DNA of 58,079 bases from the NCBI GenBank assembly GCA_045591645.1, contig JAZNTG010000011.1, positions 1 through 58,079 of the forward strand. Reading direction: 5' to 3'. The notes under the pieces are model-generated. The model made no database searches. It was not told the DNA's origin and saw only the letters and a list, made by a program, of their open reading frames with translations. Of this stretch, positions 50,336-58,079 are shown piece by piece. The translations under genes were made by a program, and so were the position numbers. Origin of the DNA: SFWF01 sp045591645. GTDB taxonomy: Bacteria > Bacillota > Clostridia > Oscillospirales > Acutalibacteraceae. Numbering within the stretch: position 1 is the stretch's first letter; every line of letters begins with the position of its first letter.

Positions 50336-52186
50336 TTGAATAAAAATTTGCGTAACGTTTTGCTCTACCTTGGAATTCCGATAATACTGATTATTGCTGT
50401 TGTTGCGGTTTCCCTTGGTACTCAGCAGGTTGATCAAAAGAAATATTTTGACATTGTCGAGATGTTTCACAATAATGAGATTTCGGAATATCATCTCAAC
50501 CTTTACAGCGGTGAGCTGAAATACAAGCTTCGTGATGACGGAAAGACTTACCGTTATACAGTAGCGGATCCAAATGTTTTTTATAACGACATTAATAAGA
50601 TCGTTATGGAAACCAATGAAAAGTACAGAGATACCGATACAAGCCTTATGATCAAGATGGATTATAAGAGCGGCAGAGAGGGGTCGTGGCTTGTAAGCCT
50701 TGTTCCCACTATACTCACTATAGGTGTGCTTGTTTTCTTCTGGATATTTATGACCAGAAAAATGGGCGGCGGTATGGGAATGGATAAGACTATGAGCTTC
50801 GGAAAGGCGAAGGTCAAAAAAGCCGATCCCAAGAAAAAGACCACATTTGCCGATGTTGCAGGTGCTGACGAGGAAAAGGCTGAGCTTGTCGAGGTAGTAG
50901 ACTTCCTGAAGGACCCCAAACGCTTTAATGAGCTCGGTGCAAAGATACCTAAGGGAGTTTTGCTTGTAGGCCCTCCCGGTACAGGTAAGACCCTGCTTGC
51001 AAAGGCTGTTGCGGGTGAAGCGGGCGTGCCCTTCTTCTCAATCTCAGGCTCAGACTTTGTTGAAATGTTTGTCGGTGTCGGCGCCTCGCGTGTGCGTGAC
51101 CTTTTTGATGAGGCTATGAAGAATGCTCCGTCTATCGTATTTATTGATGAGATCGATGCAGTAGGACGTCAGAGAGGCGCGGGTCTCGGCGGCGGTCACG
51201 ATGAAAGAGAGCAGACCCTCAATCAGCTTCTTGTTGAAATGGACGGCTTCGGCGAAAATACAGGCGTTATCGTTATCGCGGCAACAAACCGCCCCGATAT
51301 ACTCGACAAAGCGCTTCTGCGTCCGGGTCGTTTCGACCGTCAGATAACCGTAAACTATCCCGATGTAAAGGGAAGAGAGGATATACTCAAGGTCCATTCG
51401 CGCGGAAAGCCGCTCGGACCTGATGTAAATCTCAAAAACATCGCTCATTCAACGTCGGGCTTCACGGGTGCCGATCTTGCCAACCTTCTAAATGAAGCGG
51501 CTCTGCTTGCAGCACGCAAGGGACTCAAGGCTATCACTCAGGAGCAGATCGAAGAAGCTACTATAAAGGTAGTTATGGGTACCGAGAAGAAGTCTCACGT
51601 AGTTAAGGATAAGGATAAGATGATAACCTCTTATCATGAGGCCGGCCACGCTATCGTTTCCTACTTCTTACCCACTCAGGATCCCGTTCATCAGATATCT
51701 ATTATTCCGCGCGGTATGGCGGCAGGATATACGATGTATCTGCCTACAGAGGAAAAGGGCCATACCTCTAAAAAGCAGCTTATCGAACAGATATGCTCGT
51801 TGCTCGGCGGACGTGCTGCTGAACAGCTCACTCAGGATGATATCTGCACAGGCGCCTCTAACGATATGCAAAGAGCGACCGATATCGCCCGTCAGATGGT
51901 CACCAAGTACGGTATGAGCGACAAGCTCGGACTGGTCGTTTACGGCAATGATAATAACGAGGTGTTCCTCGGCAGAGATTTCTCATCAACCCCCAACTAT
52001 TCGGAAAGAATTGCTGCTATGATAGACGAAGAAATAGAAGCTATTGTTATGACTCAGTATGACAGAGCCATTGAGATACTGAAGGCTAATATGGATAAGC
52101 TAAACCAAGTAGCACGTATACTCTTCAACGAGGAAAAAATATCGGGTGATGATTTCAGAGCAATAATGGAAACAAAGGCCGAATAA
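50336..52186 (+). CDS. ftsH: ATP-dependent zinc metalloprotease FtsH
   Basis: A 616-residue membrane AAA+ protease. Two TM helices (residues 6-26 and about 122-142) flank a 90-residue extracytoplasmic domain; then GPPGTGKTLLAKAVAGEAG (Walker A), FIDEIDAVGRQRG (Walker B), TNRPDILDKALLRPGRFDR (SRH), and the peptidase domain with HEAGHAIVSY (zinc site HEAGH). It degrades damaged or unassembled membrane proteins and regulators. Start is TTG at 50336 behind AAAGGACG. Last gene of the rnj-ftsH block. Confidence 0.98.
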   Translation: MNKNLRNVLLYLGIPIILIIAVVAVSLGTQQVDQKKYFDIVEMFHNNEISEYHLNLYSGELKYKLRDDGKTYRYTVADPNVFYNDINKIVMETNEKYRDTDTSLMIKMDYKSGREGSWLVSLVPTILTIGVLVFFWIFMTRKMGGGMGMDKTMSFGKAKVKKADPKKKTTFADVAGADEEKAELVEVVDFLKDPKRFNELGAKIPKGVLLVGPPGTGKTLLAKAVAGEAGVPFFSISGSDFVEMFVGVGASRVRDLFDEAMKNAPSIVFIDEIDAVGRQRGAGLGGGHDEREQTLNQLLVEMDGFGENTGVIVIAATNRPDILDKALLRPGRFDRQITVNYPDVKGREDILKVHSRGKPLGPDVNLKNIAHSTSGFTGADLANLLNEAALLAARKGLKAITQEQIEEATIKVVMGTEKKSHVVKDKDKMITSYHEAGHAIVSYFLPTQDPVHQISIIPRGMAAGYTMYLPTEEKGHTSKKQLIEQICSLLGGRAAEQLTQDDICTGASNDMQRATDIARQMVTKYGMSDKLGLVVYGNDNNEVFLGRDFSSTPNYSERIAAMIDEEIEAIVMTQYDRAIEILKANMDKLNQVARILFNEEKISGDDFRAIMETKAE

Positions 52187-52196
52187 TTATTGAACA

Positions 52197-52226
52197 AAAA
52201 AACTCCGACACTGTCGGAGTTTTTTA
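52197..52226. terminator. Bidirectional terminator after ftsH
   Basis: AAAACTCCGACA / TGTCGGAGTTTT arms (inner bases loop), followed by TTTT rightward and AAAA leftward. Shared with the convergent helicase-loader gene. Confidence 0.92.
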
Positions 52227-52227
52227 T

Positions 52228-53187
52228 CTATTTAATGAGTTTTTGTTGGCGTATATCATTTCCGATAAATCTCTTGGTATCATAATTTCCCATCAGACGT
52301 GAGGCAACGCGCCGCGTATATCTCTTTTCAATATCGTCTATTGAAAGATTGGTGCTTATAATGGTAGACTTTCCTTCAAGCAGACGCGAATCAATGATAT
52401 CGTTTACCAAAGAGACGGTGAAGGCTGATAGAAACTCAGTACCGAGGTCATCGATGACCAGAAGATCGCAGGAAAGCAGCGAATCGCGCTTTTCGGTCTC
52501 GCCGCTGTAGGAGAAATGCTCTTTCTCAACTGCTGAAAAAAGTTTCCCCGCAGGTCCGTAAACTACGCCGTATCCTTTGGCACTTACTGCAGATACTATT
52601 GCAAGGGAAAGGTGTGTTTTTCCAAGTCCTGTCTGACCCATAAATAAAAGTGAGCCTGACGCTTGCGGAAAATCCTCTACAAACTTTTTGCATCTTGAAA
52701 GTATCAAAGCTGCGCGACGACGTGGATTAATACCCTTATCATCGGTCACATCGGGGTAATAGCTAAGGTCAAAATTATCAAAACGGCAGTTGCCGAGCGG
52801 CATAGCCTTGGAAAGCTCTTCTTCAACAAGTGTTTTTGCAATGTCTTTTACACAGTCGCAGTAGTCACCGTTAAAGTACCCCGAATCTCCACACCTTGTG
52901 CAAAAAAACTCAGGCTTTACAATATTCTCATCTTTTAGCAGCTGCTTATACTTTGAATTGAGCAGATCGCTCATTTTCCGAAATTCCGAAAGCTTGTCCT
53001 TATCATCTGAAAAAGCGGCAATAGCAATAGCGGGCCCGAGATGCAAAAGTCCCTCCTCCACCGTTTTGAAATCCTCGCTTTTGGTGCGCAGCTCGGACAG
53101 CTTCTTTTCGTATTCAGCCTTTGCTGTCTTTACGGCATCGTTTTTAATTTTCAGTGCCTTTTGATATATTTCGCTTCGGTATCCCAT
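52228..53187 (-). CDS. DnaC/DnaI-type helicase loader ATPase
   Basis: A 319-residue AAA+ protein that loads the DnaB helicase. An N-terminal coiled/helical part (1-90), a Cys cluster CTRCGDSGYFNGDYCDC (zinc site, near 97-113), and a C-terminal AAA+ domain with LLFMGQTGLGKTHLSLAI (Walker A), LLVIDDLGTEFLS (Walker B) and STNLSIDDIEKRYTRRVASRL (sensor/arginine). Start at ATG 53187 (MGYRSEIYQ) behind GAGGTG. It lies 17 bases downstream of the DnaD gene, in the same operon. Confidence 0.88.
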   Translation of the reverse strand: MGYRSEIYQKALKIKNDAVKTAKAEYEKKLSELRTKSEDFKTVEEGLLHLGPAIAIAAFSDDKDKLSEFRKMSDLLNSKYKQLLKDENIVKPEFFCTRCGDSGYFNGDYCDCVKDIAKTLVEEELSKAMPLGNCRFDNFDLSYYPDVTDDKGINPRRRAALILSRCKKFVEDFPQASGSLLFMGQTGLGKTHLSLAIVSAVSAKGYGVVYGPAGKLFSAVEKEHFSYSGETEKRDSLLSCDLLVIDDLGTEFLSAFTVSLVNDIIDSRLLEGKSTIISTNLSIDDIEKRYTRRVASRLMGNYDTKRFIGNDIRQQKLIK

Positions 53188-53204
53188 ATTACACCTCACA
53201 AAAA

Positions 53205-54125
53205 TTAGTCAACGCTGTCGAGCATCTTTTCAAACAGTGCCTTATCATATGAAGGCGCATCGTCGGTATAGCTTTGCCGCTTCTCAGCGACCGACTTAGT
53301 ATCAGTGACCGACTTATAGCCCTTGCTGTGCCAGCTTTCAAGTATCTTATTTATGTAGGGCATAGAAAGCTTTGCCTTTGAGTCTACACAGCTGTCATAT
53401 GCTGCTTTTAGCATCTCACGTGAAAAGCCCCACTGCACTACCCAGTTTTCCGAGTATTCAAGCTCTTTTGTACTGGGCTGTCGGTGCTCGATGCCAAAGG
53501 CTCTTTCGACCATTGCCCAGGCGGATTTCTGACGGCTGAGCTTTTCTATCTGCTCTTCGGCGGCAACAACCGAGTCTACTCCCGCTTCCTGCCACCTGCG
53601 TGCGGTATCGTTTATAAATCTTATCGAGCTTTTACCCTCGCTTATGGAATATTCTATTATCATAAGTATGAGCGATACCTCCATACCGTCATCGGCATAG
53701 AGAGAAACGAGGCTTTGCATTTCTGAAAATCTTAAAGGACGTTTGAATTTCAGCTCGGCTTCACGGAGCAGAAAGACGACCTTCTCATCCGTATTGCCCA
53801 TCATCGCGATCTCCTCGCGGGTGGGCAGAGCAGCCTCGGTTTTGGCAGTGCTTCGCTTGTCAGCGGTTTTTTTGAATTCAACAGTATTGTTCTTTGTAAA
53901 AACTCCCGCATCACACCAAAAGTTAAGAGCATCCTTTACGTTATCCAGAGGAATACCGAGATATTCTGCTGAGGCGGCAGGGTCAATGCCCGTTGAAATG
54001 TTGCTCATAGTATAAAGCAGCACACGAAGCTGTTCTGCCGAGGCAAGCTTGATATACGTCTTTACGACTTCGCTCGGCACCATAAAAACGCTCTGCATAC
54101 AGGACGGATTTAACATATAATCCAT
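53205..54125 (-). CDS. DnaD-domain replication protein
   Basis: A 306-residue protein of the DnaD/DnaB-primosome type. The N-terminal part is winged-helix-like (VPSEVVKTYIKLASAEQLRVLLY), and the C-terminal part (residues 140-285) contains two DnaD repeats: FSEMQSLVSLYADDGMEVSLI followed by SIRFINDTARRWQEAG, and STKELEYSENWVVQWGFSREM with KLSMPYINKILESWHSKG, which resembles the YxxxIxxxW motif. It helps recruit the helicase and loader at origins or restarted forks. Operon with the loader gene. Start at ATG 54125 behind AAAGGAG. Confidence 0.85.
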   Translation of the reverse strand: MDYMLNPSCMQSVFMVPSEVVKTYIKLASAEQLRVLLYTMSNISTGIDPAASAEYLGIPLDNVKDALNFWCDAGVFTKNNTVEFKKTADKRSTAKTEAALPTREEIAMMGNTDEKVVFLLREAELKFKRPLRFSEMQSLVSLYADDGMEVSLILMIIEYSISEGKSSIRFINDTARRWQEAGVDSVVAAEEQIEKLSRQKSAWAMVERAFGIEHRQPSTKELEYSENWVVQWGFSREMLKAAYDSCVDSKAKLSMPYINKILESWHSKGYKSVTDTKSVAEKRQSYTDDAPSYDKALFEKMLDSVD

Positions 54126-54176
54126 AACGGGCACTCCTTTCTTAAAACGGGGACAAAATCCCACAATAATGTAATT

Positions 54177-54205
54177 ATTTTAACATAATTTTTTTTCCTT
54201 GTAAA
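54177..54205 (-). promoter_or_regulatory. Promoter of the DnaD/loader operon
   Basis: Minus strand TTTACA (54205-54200), 17-bp spacer, TAAAAT (54182-54177). Confidence 0.7.
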
Positions 54206-54229
54206 TAAGATATTTTGTAAAATAATCTA

Positions 54230-54258
54230 TTGACAAAATCGGGCAACTATCTTAACAT
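54230..54258 (+). promoter_or_regulatory. Promoter of galE
   Basis: TTGACA (54230-54235), 17-bp spacer, TAACAT (54253-54258). Confidence 0.7.
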
Positions 54259-54293
54259 TAATATATATGTATTTTTACGGAGAGTGATTTTGA

Positions 54294-55307
54294 GTGGCAA
54301 TTTTAACAACAGGCGGCGCAGGTTATATCGGTAGCCATACTTGTATTGAGCTTAGCAAAGCAGGCTATGATGTAGTCGTTGTCGATAATCTTGATAACAG
54401 CAGCGACAAGTCGCTTGAGAGGGTAGAAAAGATCGTTGGAAAGAAAATAAAGTTTTATAAGGAGGACGTCCGTGATAAGGACGCTCTGAGAAGGATATTT
54501 AAGGAAAACAATATCGAAGCGGTTATTCATTTTGCAGGACTCAAGGCAGTAGGCGAGTCGGTAGCAAAGCCGATAGAGTACTATGATAACAATCTTATCA
54601 GCACAATTTCTCTTTTAGAGGTTATGAGAGAATTTGATTGCAAGCGCCTTGTGTTCTCCTCATCCGCCACTGTTTACGGTGTCGCAACCGAGGTCCCGCT
54701 TAAAGAGGATATGCCGCTTGGCGCTACCAATCCTTACGGCAGAACAAAGTATTTTATTGAGGAGATACTTCGCGATGTTTATGTTTCGGATAAGAGCTGG
54801 AGCATAGCGCTTCTCCGTTACTTTAATCCCATCGGCGCTCACGAGAGCGGAACCATCGGAGAGGACCCGAAGGGTATCCCCAATAACCTTATGCCCTATA
54901 TCGCTCAGGTAGCTGTCGGCAGACTGGAGAAGCTTAGCGTATTCGGAGACGACTACGAAACACCCGACGGAACAGGTGTGCGCGATTACATACACGTCGT
55001 CGATCTTGCGTACGGTCACGTAAAGGCTGTCGGCTGGACTTTAGAGAACCAAGGCTGTGAAGCCATAAACCTCGGCACAGGCATTGGCATTTCAGTGTTA
55101 GAGCTCAGAAACGCTTTTGTAAAGGCATCGGGTGCAGATGTACCTTATGTCGTAGCACCGAGACGCCCTGGAGATATTGCGGAGGTTTACGCGGATGCTT
55201 CTAAAGCAAAGGAAATGCTTGGATGGGAAGCCGTGCGCGGAGTTGACGAAATGTGCGCAGACTCTTGGAGATGGCAGAAGAACAATCCCAACGGATATAA
55301 TGAATAA
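54294..55307 (+). CDS. galE: UDP-glucose 4-epimerase
   Basis: A 337-residue SDR-fold enzyme that interconverts UDP-glucose and UDP-galactose for Leloir metabolism and surface glycans. TGGAGYIGSHTCIEL is the NAD-binding loop; FSSSATVYG carries the catalytic Ser and YGRTKYFIEEILRDV the YxxxK pair; PNNLMPYIAQVAVGR and GTGVRDYIHVVDLA are typical GalE segments. Start is GTG 54294 behind ACGGAGAG. The DUF1846 gene follows 24 bases later, so they are probably one transcript. Confidence 0.97.
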   Translation: MAILTTGGAGYIGSHTCIELSKAGYDVVVVDNLDNSSDKSLERVEKIVGKKIKFYKEDVRDKDALRRIFKENNIEAVIHFAGLKAVGESVAKPIEYYDNNLISTISLLEVMREFDCKRLVFSSSATVYGVATEVPLKEDMPLGATNPYGRTKYFIEEILRDVYVSDKSWSIALLRYFNPIGAHESGTIGEDPKGIPNNLMPYIAQVAVGRLEKLSVFGDDYETPDGTGVRDYIHVVDLAYGHVKAVGWTLENQGCEAINLGTGIGISVLELRNAFVKASGADVPYVVAPRRPGDIAEVYADASKAKEMLGWEAVRGVDEMCADSWRWQKNNPNGYNE

Positions 55308-55331
55308 ATGATAAGATAAAAGGACAGTAAA

Positions 55332-56819
55332 ATGAAGGCTATAGGATTTGATAACGATAAATATCTGAAGATGCAGTCGGAGCATATTATGGAGCGAATC
55401 TCAAAATTCGGAGGTAAGCTCTATCTTGAGTTTGGTGGAAAGCTTTATGACGACTATCACGCTTCAAGAGTTCTCCCCGGCTTCAAACCGGACAGTAAGC
55501 TAAAGATGCTGCTTGAAATGAAGGATCAGGTAGAGATCGTTATCGCTATTAATGCAGCCGATATTGAGAAGAACAAGGTAAGAGGGGATCTCGGAATAAC
55601 ATATGATGTCGACACTCTTCGTCTCATTGATATATTTCGGAGCATCGGACTTTACGTCGGCAGTGTAGTAATGACAAGATATGCCTCTCAGCCGCAGGCG
55701 AAAGCCTTTAAGAAAAGACTTGAGGGTCTCGGTATAAAGGTATATAAACATTATATAATAGAGGGATATCCCTCCAATATATCTAAAGTGGTGAGTGATG
55801 AGGGCTACGGCAAGAACGAGTATATCGAGACCGACCGCGAGCTCATTGTAGTTACTGCCCCAGGACCGGGAAGCGGTAAAATGGCGACCTGCCTCTCTCA
55901 GCTTTATCATGAGCATAAAAGGGGAATAGAAGCAGGCTATGCCAAGTTCGAGACCTTCCCGATCTGGAATCTTCCCCTCAATCACCCTGTGAACTATGCT
56001 TACGAGGCGGCTACTGCCGATCTTAACGATGTTAATATGATCGACCCCTTCCATTTGGAGGCTTACGGAAGCCTTGCTGTAAACTATAATCGCGATGTCG
56101 AGATATTTCCCGTCGTAAAGGCAATGCTTGAAACCATATTTGACGAGTGTCCGTACAAATCGCCGACCGATATGGGAGTAAATATGGCAGGAAACTGTAT
56201 CGTTGATGATGAAACCTGCAGAGCGGCATCGTGTAACGAGATAGTCAGAAGATATTATACCGCCCTGTGTGAAGCAAAAAGCGGAAAGGTCAGCGAGGAA
56301 ACGGTATACAAGCTTGAGCTGCTTATGAAAAAAGCGGGAATAAACGCGACAGACCGTAAGGTCATCTGTCCCGCACTTGATAAGGCGGCGCTTACAGGAC
56401 TTCCCGCGGCAGCAATGGAGCTTCCTGACGGCAGGATCGTCACAGGAAAGACCTCCAGTCTGCTGGGCTCGTCCTCAGCGTTACTTTTAAATGCTCTTAA
56501 AGCGCTTGCGGGAATAGATGATGACGTGCATTTGATTTCTCCTGCAGTTATCGAACCGGTACAGCACCTGAAGGTCGACCACCTCGGAAACCGTAATCCC
56601 AGACTTCATACCGATGAGGTGCTGGTAGCGCTGTCCATCTGTGCCGCGACCGATCCTGTAGCAGAGTCCGCTATGGAGCAGCTCGGAAACCTTCGCGGCT
56701 GTGAGGTTCATTCGTCGGTAATGCTCTCCCAGATAGACGAAAAGATATTTAAACGGCTGGGAGTCAACCTTACCTGCGAGCCTAACTATAAGGATACGCG
56801 TGAGATCCACGCAATTTAA
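55332..56819 (+). CDS. DUF1846 domain-containing protein
   Basis: A 495-residue cytoplasmic protein matching the DUF1846 family: IGFDNDKYLKMQSEHIMERI, LYLEFGGKLYDDYHASRVLPGF, TAPGPGSGKMATCLSQLYHEH and IWNLPLNHPVNYAYEAATADL are hallmark segments. The GPGSGKMATC loop resembles a nucleotide-binding turn. Function is unknown; a crystal structure of a pneumococcal member suggested an enzyme fold, but no reaction is established. Usual length is about 500. Ends before a hairpin at 56838-56867. Confidence 0.93.
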   Translation: MKAIGFDNDKYLKMQSEHIMERISKFGGKLYLEFGGKLYDDYHASRVLPGFKPDSKLKMLLEMKDQVEIVIAINAADIEKNKVRGDLGITYDVDTLRLIDIFRSIGLYVGSVVMTRYASQPQAKAFKKRLEGLGIKVYKHYIIEGYPSNISKVVSDEGYGKNEYIETDRELIVVTAPGPGSGKMATCLSQLYHEHKRGIEAGYAKFETFPIWNLPLNHPVNYAYEAATADLNDVNMIDPFHLEAYGSLAVNYNRDVEIFPVVKAMLETIFDECPYKSPTDMGVNMAGNCIVDDETCRAASCNEIVRRYYTALCEAKSGKVSEETVYKLELLMKKAGINATDRKVICPALDKAALTGLPAAAMELPDGRIVTGKTSSLLGSSSALLLNALKALAGIDDDVHLISPAVIEPVQHLKVDHLGNRNPRLHTDEVLVALSICAATDPVAESAMEQLGNLRGCEVHSSVMLSQIDEKIFKRLGVNLTCEPNYKDTREIHAI

Positions 56820-56837
56820 AGCAAACAAAAAATGTAA

Positions 56838-56867
56838 ATGGGGCTGCTTATGTTAAAGCGGCCCCAT
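56838..56867 (+). terminator. Terminator of galE-DUF1846
   Basis: ATGGGGCTGCTT / AAGCGGCCCCAT (12 bp, one G-U), loop ATGTTA, followed by AT-rich sequence with only short T-runs. The spacer 56868-57040 is AT-rich with nothing else recognised. Confidence 0.75.
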
Positions 56868-57040
56868 ATTATTAATAATTTTTCGCGAATACGGTAATAT
56901 TTTATTGTTTTTATACATTTATTATAAGATGACATAACAAATATTTGGTAAAATTAGGTGATTTTTTGTAATTTTATTAAAAAATTACTAAATTGTGCAG
57001 AAAATGTCATCAATAATACATTTATTTTCATATTCTACCT

Positions 57041-57049
57041 TGATATAAT
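57041..57049 (+). promoter_or_regulatory. Extended -10 promoter of the secreted protein gene
   Basis: TGATATAAT (TGnTATAAT) at 57041-57049, with no clear -35 box. Confidence 0.5.
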
Positions 57050-57108
57050 TTACGAGAGGTAAAATAGATTTTTATCTTTTAGTATTTTAATGAAAAGGAG
57101 AAAATGTT

Positions 57109-58079
57109 ATGCAAAAGAAATTGCTTGCCGTTTTGTGTGCAGTTGCAATTGTGCTCACCTCCCTTTGCGGAGCATTGCTCACAGTTGCTGCTAACAGCGG
57201 CGCAGAACTTCCTAGCGCGACCATAGGTGACCTTACCTCTATGGTAAACGGCGGAGGAGATTACTATGACTCTTATGAGGAGATCGACAGTCTGACTGCG
57301 CTCAATACCGCTAAGTCAATATCGGTTACTCCCGTCAGTCGTCCTATAGAGAAAGGAGTCGACCATGGAAGTAGCTTGGTGGCGACCTTCAGCTATGCTG
57401 ATGCAATAGCTATGGCGGACGTTGAGGGATATCTGTACTATGTCGATGTTTCAGCTAACACCGACGCGACAAATCCGGTTAATCTGACCATAAAGAACCA
57501 TGGAGAAGGGGCGATTAACACAGGAGTATACGGCTGGGCCAGTGTCGCTAAGACAAACGGTTCAACTCCCACTGTATATCTTTTAGCAGATGACAGTGTA
57601 GAGGGAACCACCTGGACTGCTCAGGCTCTCCCCACCGATCGCGAAGACCTTACTGCTAACGTTTACGGAGATAGACAGGCAAACTCAGGCATAAATCTGC
57701 CCGTAGGCTTTAAGGGATATATCTATATTCCCACGGATTGCTACCATGTAACTACTATAAGCTACCAGACGATAAAAGTATATATGTCGGCTCAGATCGA
57801 TCTTCCCGAAGCTAAGTATTACATCAGCGCACCCATGTTCGTCACAGGCTTTGCAACAGATAAGGTTACATATGTCGGTGATGCCAACACAGTTAACCTC
57901 GATGCAGTAGTTGGTGGCGAAGAAGATTCTGCAAACGGAGATACTGCCTTCGGCGTATCAAATTCAGCAATCACTGAAGAAGAAGGATATGGTATAGCTA
58001 CAGAGGTAGAAAACACCAGCGGATTACCTGTTAAGCTTTACAAAGGCGACTTCTCAGGAACCGGAAGCATTGAGATGAC
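57109..58079 (+). CDS. Secreted protein, 3' end beyond the window
   Basis: An open frame from ATG 57109 (RBS AAAAGGAG) runs uninterrupted to the last base, at least 323 residues. Residues 1-28 are a signal peptide (LLAVLCAVAIVLTSLCGALL, then TVAAN). The mature part is rich in Thr, Ser, Asn, Gly, Asp and Tyr (ATFSYADAIAMADVEGYLYY, GVYGWASVAKTNGSTPTVYL, FKGYIYIPTDCYH), looks beta-rich and resembles carbohydrate-binding or dockerin-bearing surface proteins in style, but I recognise no domain. Wall anchor or dockerin, if any, would be downstream. Confidence 0.85.
   Translation, partial: MQKKLLAVLCAVAIVLTSLCGALLTVAANSGAELPSATIGDLTSMVNGGGDYYDSYEEIDSLTALNTAKSISVTPVSRPIEKGVDHGSSLVATFSYADAIAMADVEGYLYYVDVSANTDATNPVNLTIKNHGEGAINTGVYGWASVAKTNGSTPTVYLLADDSVEGTTWTAQALPTDREDLTANVYGDRQANSGINLPVGFKGYIYIPTDCYHVTTISYQTIKVYMSAQIDLPEAKYYISAPMFVTGFATDKVTYVGDANTVNLDAVVGGEEDSANGDTAFGVSNSAITEEEGYGIATEVENTSGLPVKLYKGDFSGTGSIEM

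Overview
The window is a chromosomal stretch of a low-GC Gram-positive anaerobe. It looks like a gut-type Clostridia member close to Ruminococcaceae/Oscillospiraceae; that placement is inference from gene content. The basis is a one-polypeptide pyruvate:ferredoxin oxidoreductase, RNase Y plus RNase J, a GdpP-type gene followed by rplI and dnaB, the tilS-hpt-ftsH block, a DnaD protein with a DnaC/DnaI-type loader, consensus sigma-A promoters, and strong GGAGG ribosome sites with several TTG and GTG starts. No phage, plasmid, transposase or CRISPR array is visible.

Layout. 1-5.8 kb: end of a his operon (hisIE, MgtC-like, HAD phosphatase), then PFOR with its own promoter. 5.8-7 kb: duplicated terminators, a small XRE regulator divergent from a SLOG protein, with a palindrome inside a perfect promoter. 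7-11.6 kb: EamA transporter, acyl-ACP thioesterase and DUF554 on the minus strand; mntP and a surface polysaccharide deacetylase on the plus strand. 11.6-15.6 kb: repeat-rich, with a B6-vitamer kinase, an SLH/serine-hydrolase protein, two copies of a 132-139 bp repeat flanking a zinc-ribbon gene broken by TAG, tRNA-Leu, and a free-standing unit encoding a 20-residue Cys-rich peptide. 15.6-18.6 kb: TtcA, ComM and a 5'-truncated AEC transporter. 18.6-23.8 kb: AraC, an oxidoreductase, YjbQ, TIM, a SIS isomerase and a transaldolase (sugar-phosphate chemistry). 23.9-25.1 kb: tRNA-Arg and an orphan HPr-kinase-like/PqqD pair. 25.1-28.8 kb: secDF and an aminotransferase. 28.9-33.9 kb: a second sugar operon (two TIM-barrel isomerases, two paralogous Gfo/Idh/MocA oxidoreductases) divergent from an AraC regulator.

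33.9-43.3 kb: rny with a long structured leader, a membrane glycosyltransferase-like protein, DUF1015, an OGG-type glycosylase, DUF6062, small membrane proteins and DegV. 43.4-52.2 kb: a co-directional core block rnj, DHH phosphodiesterase, rplI, dnaB, tilS, hpt, ftsH. 52.2-54.1 kb: helicase loader and DnaD protein, convergent with ftsH. 54.2-58.1 kb: galE, DUF1846 and a secreted protein running off the end.

Most of the window is ordinary core genome. Least explained are the peptide micro-gene, the repeat that lends -35 boxes to neighbouring genes, the XRE/SLOG switch, the kinase/PqqD pair, the rny leader RNA and the shortened GdpP. All family calls are from reading motifs; no database search was run.
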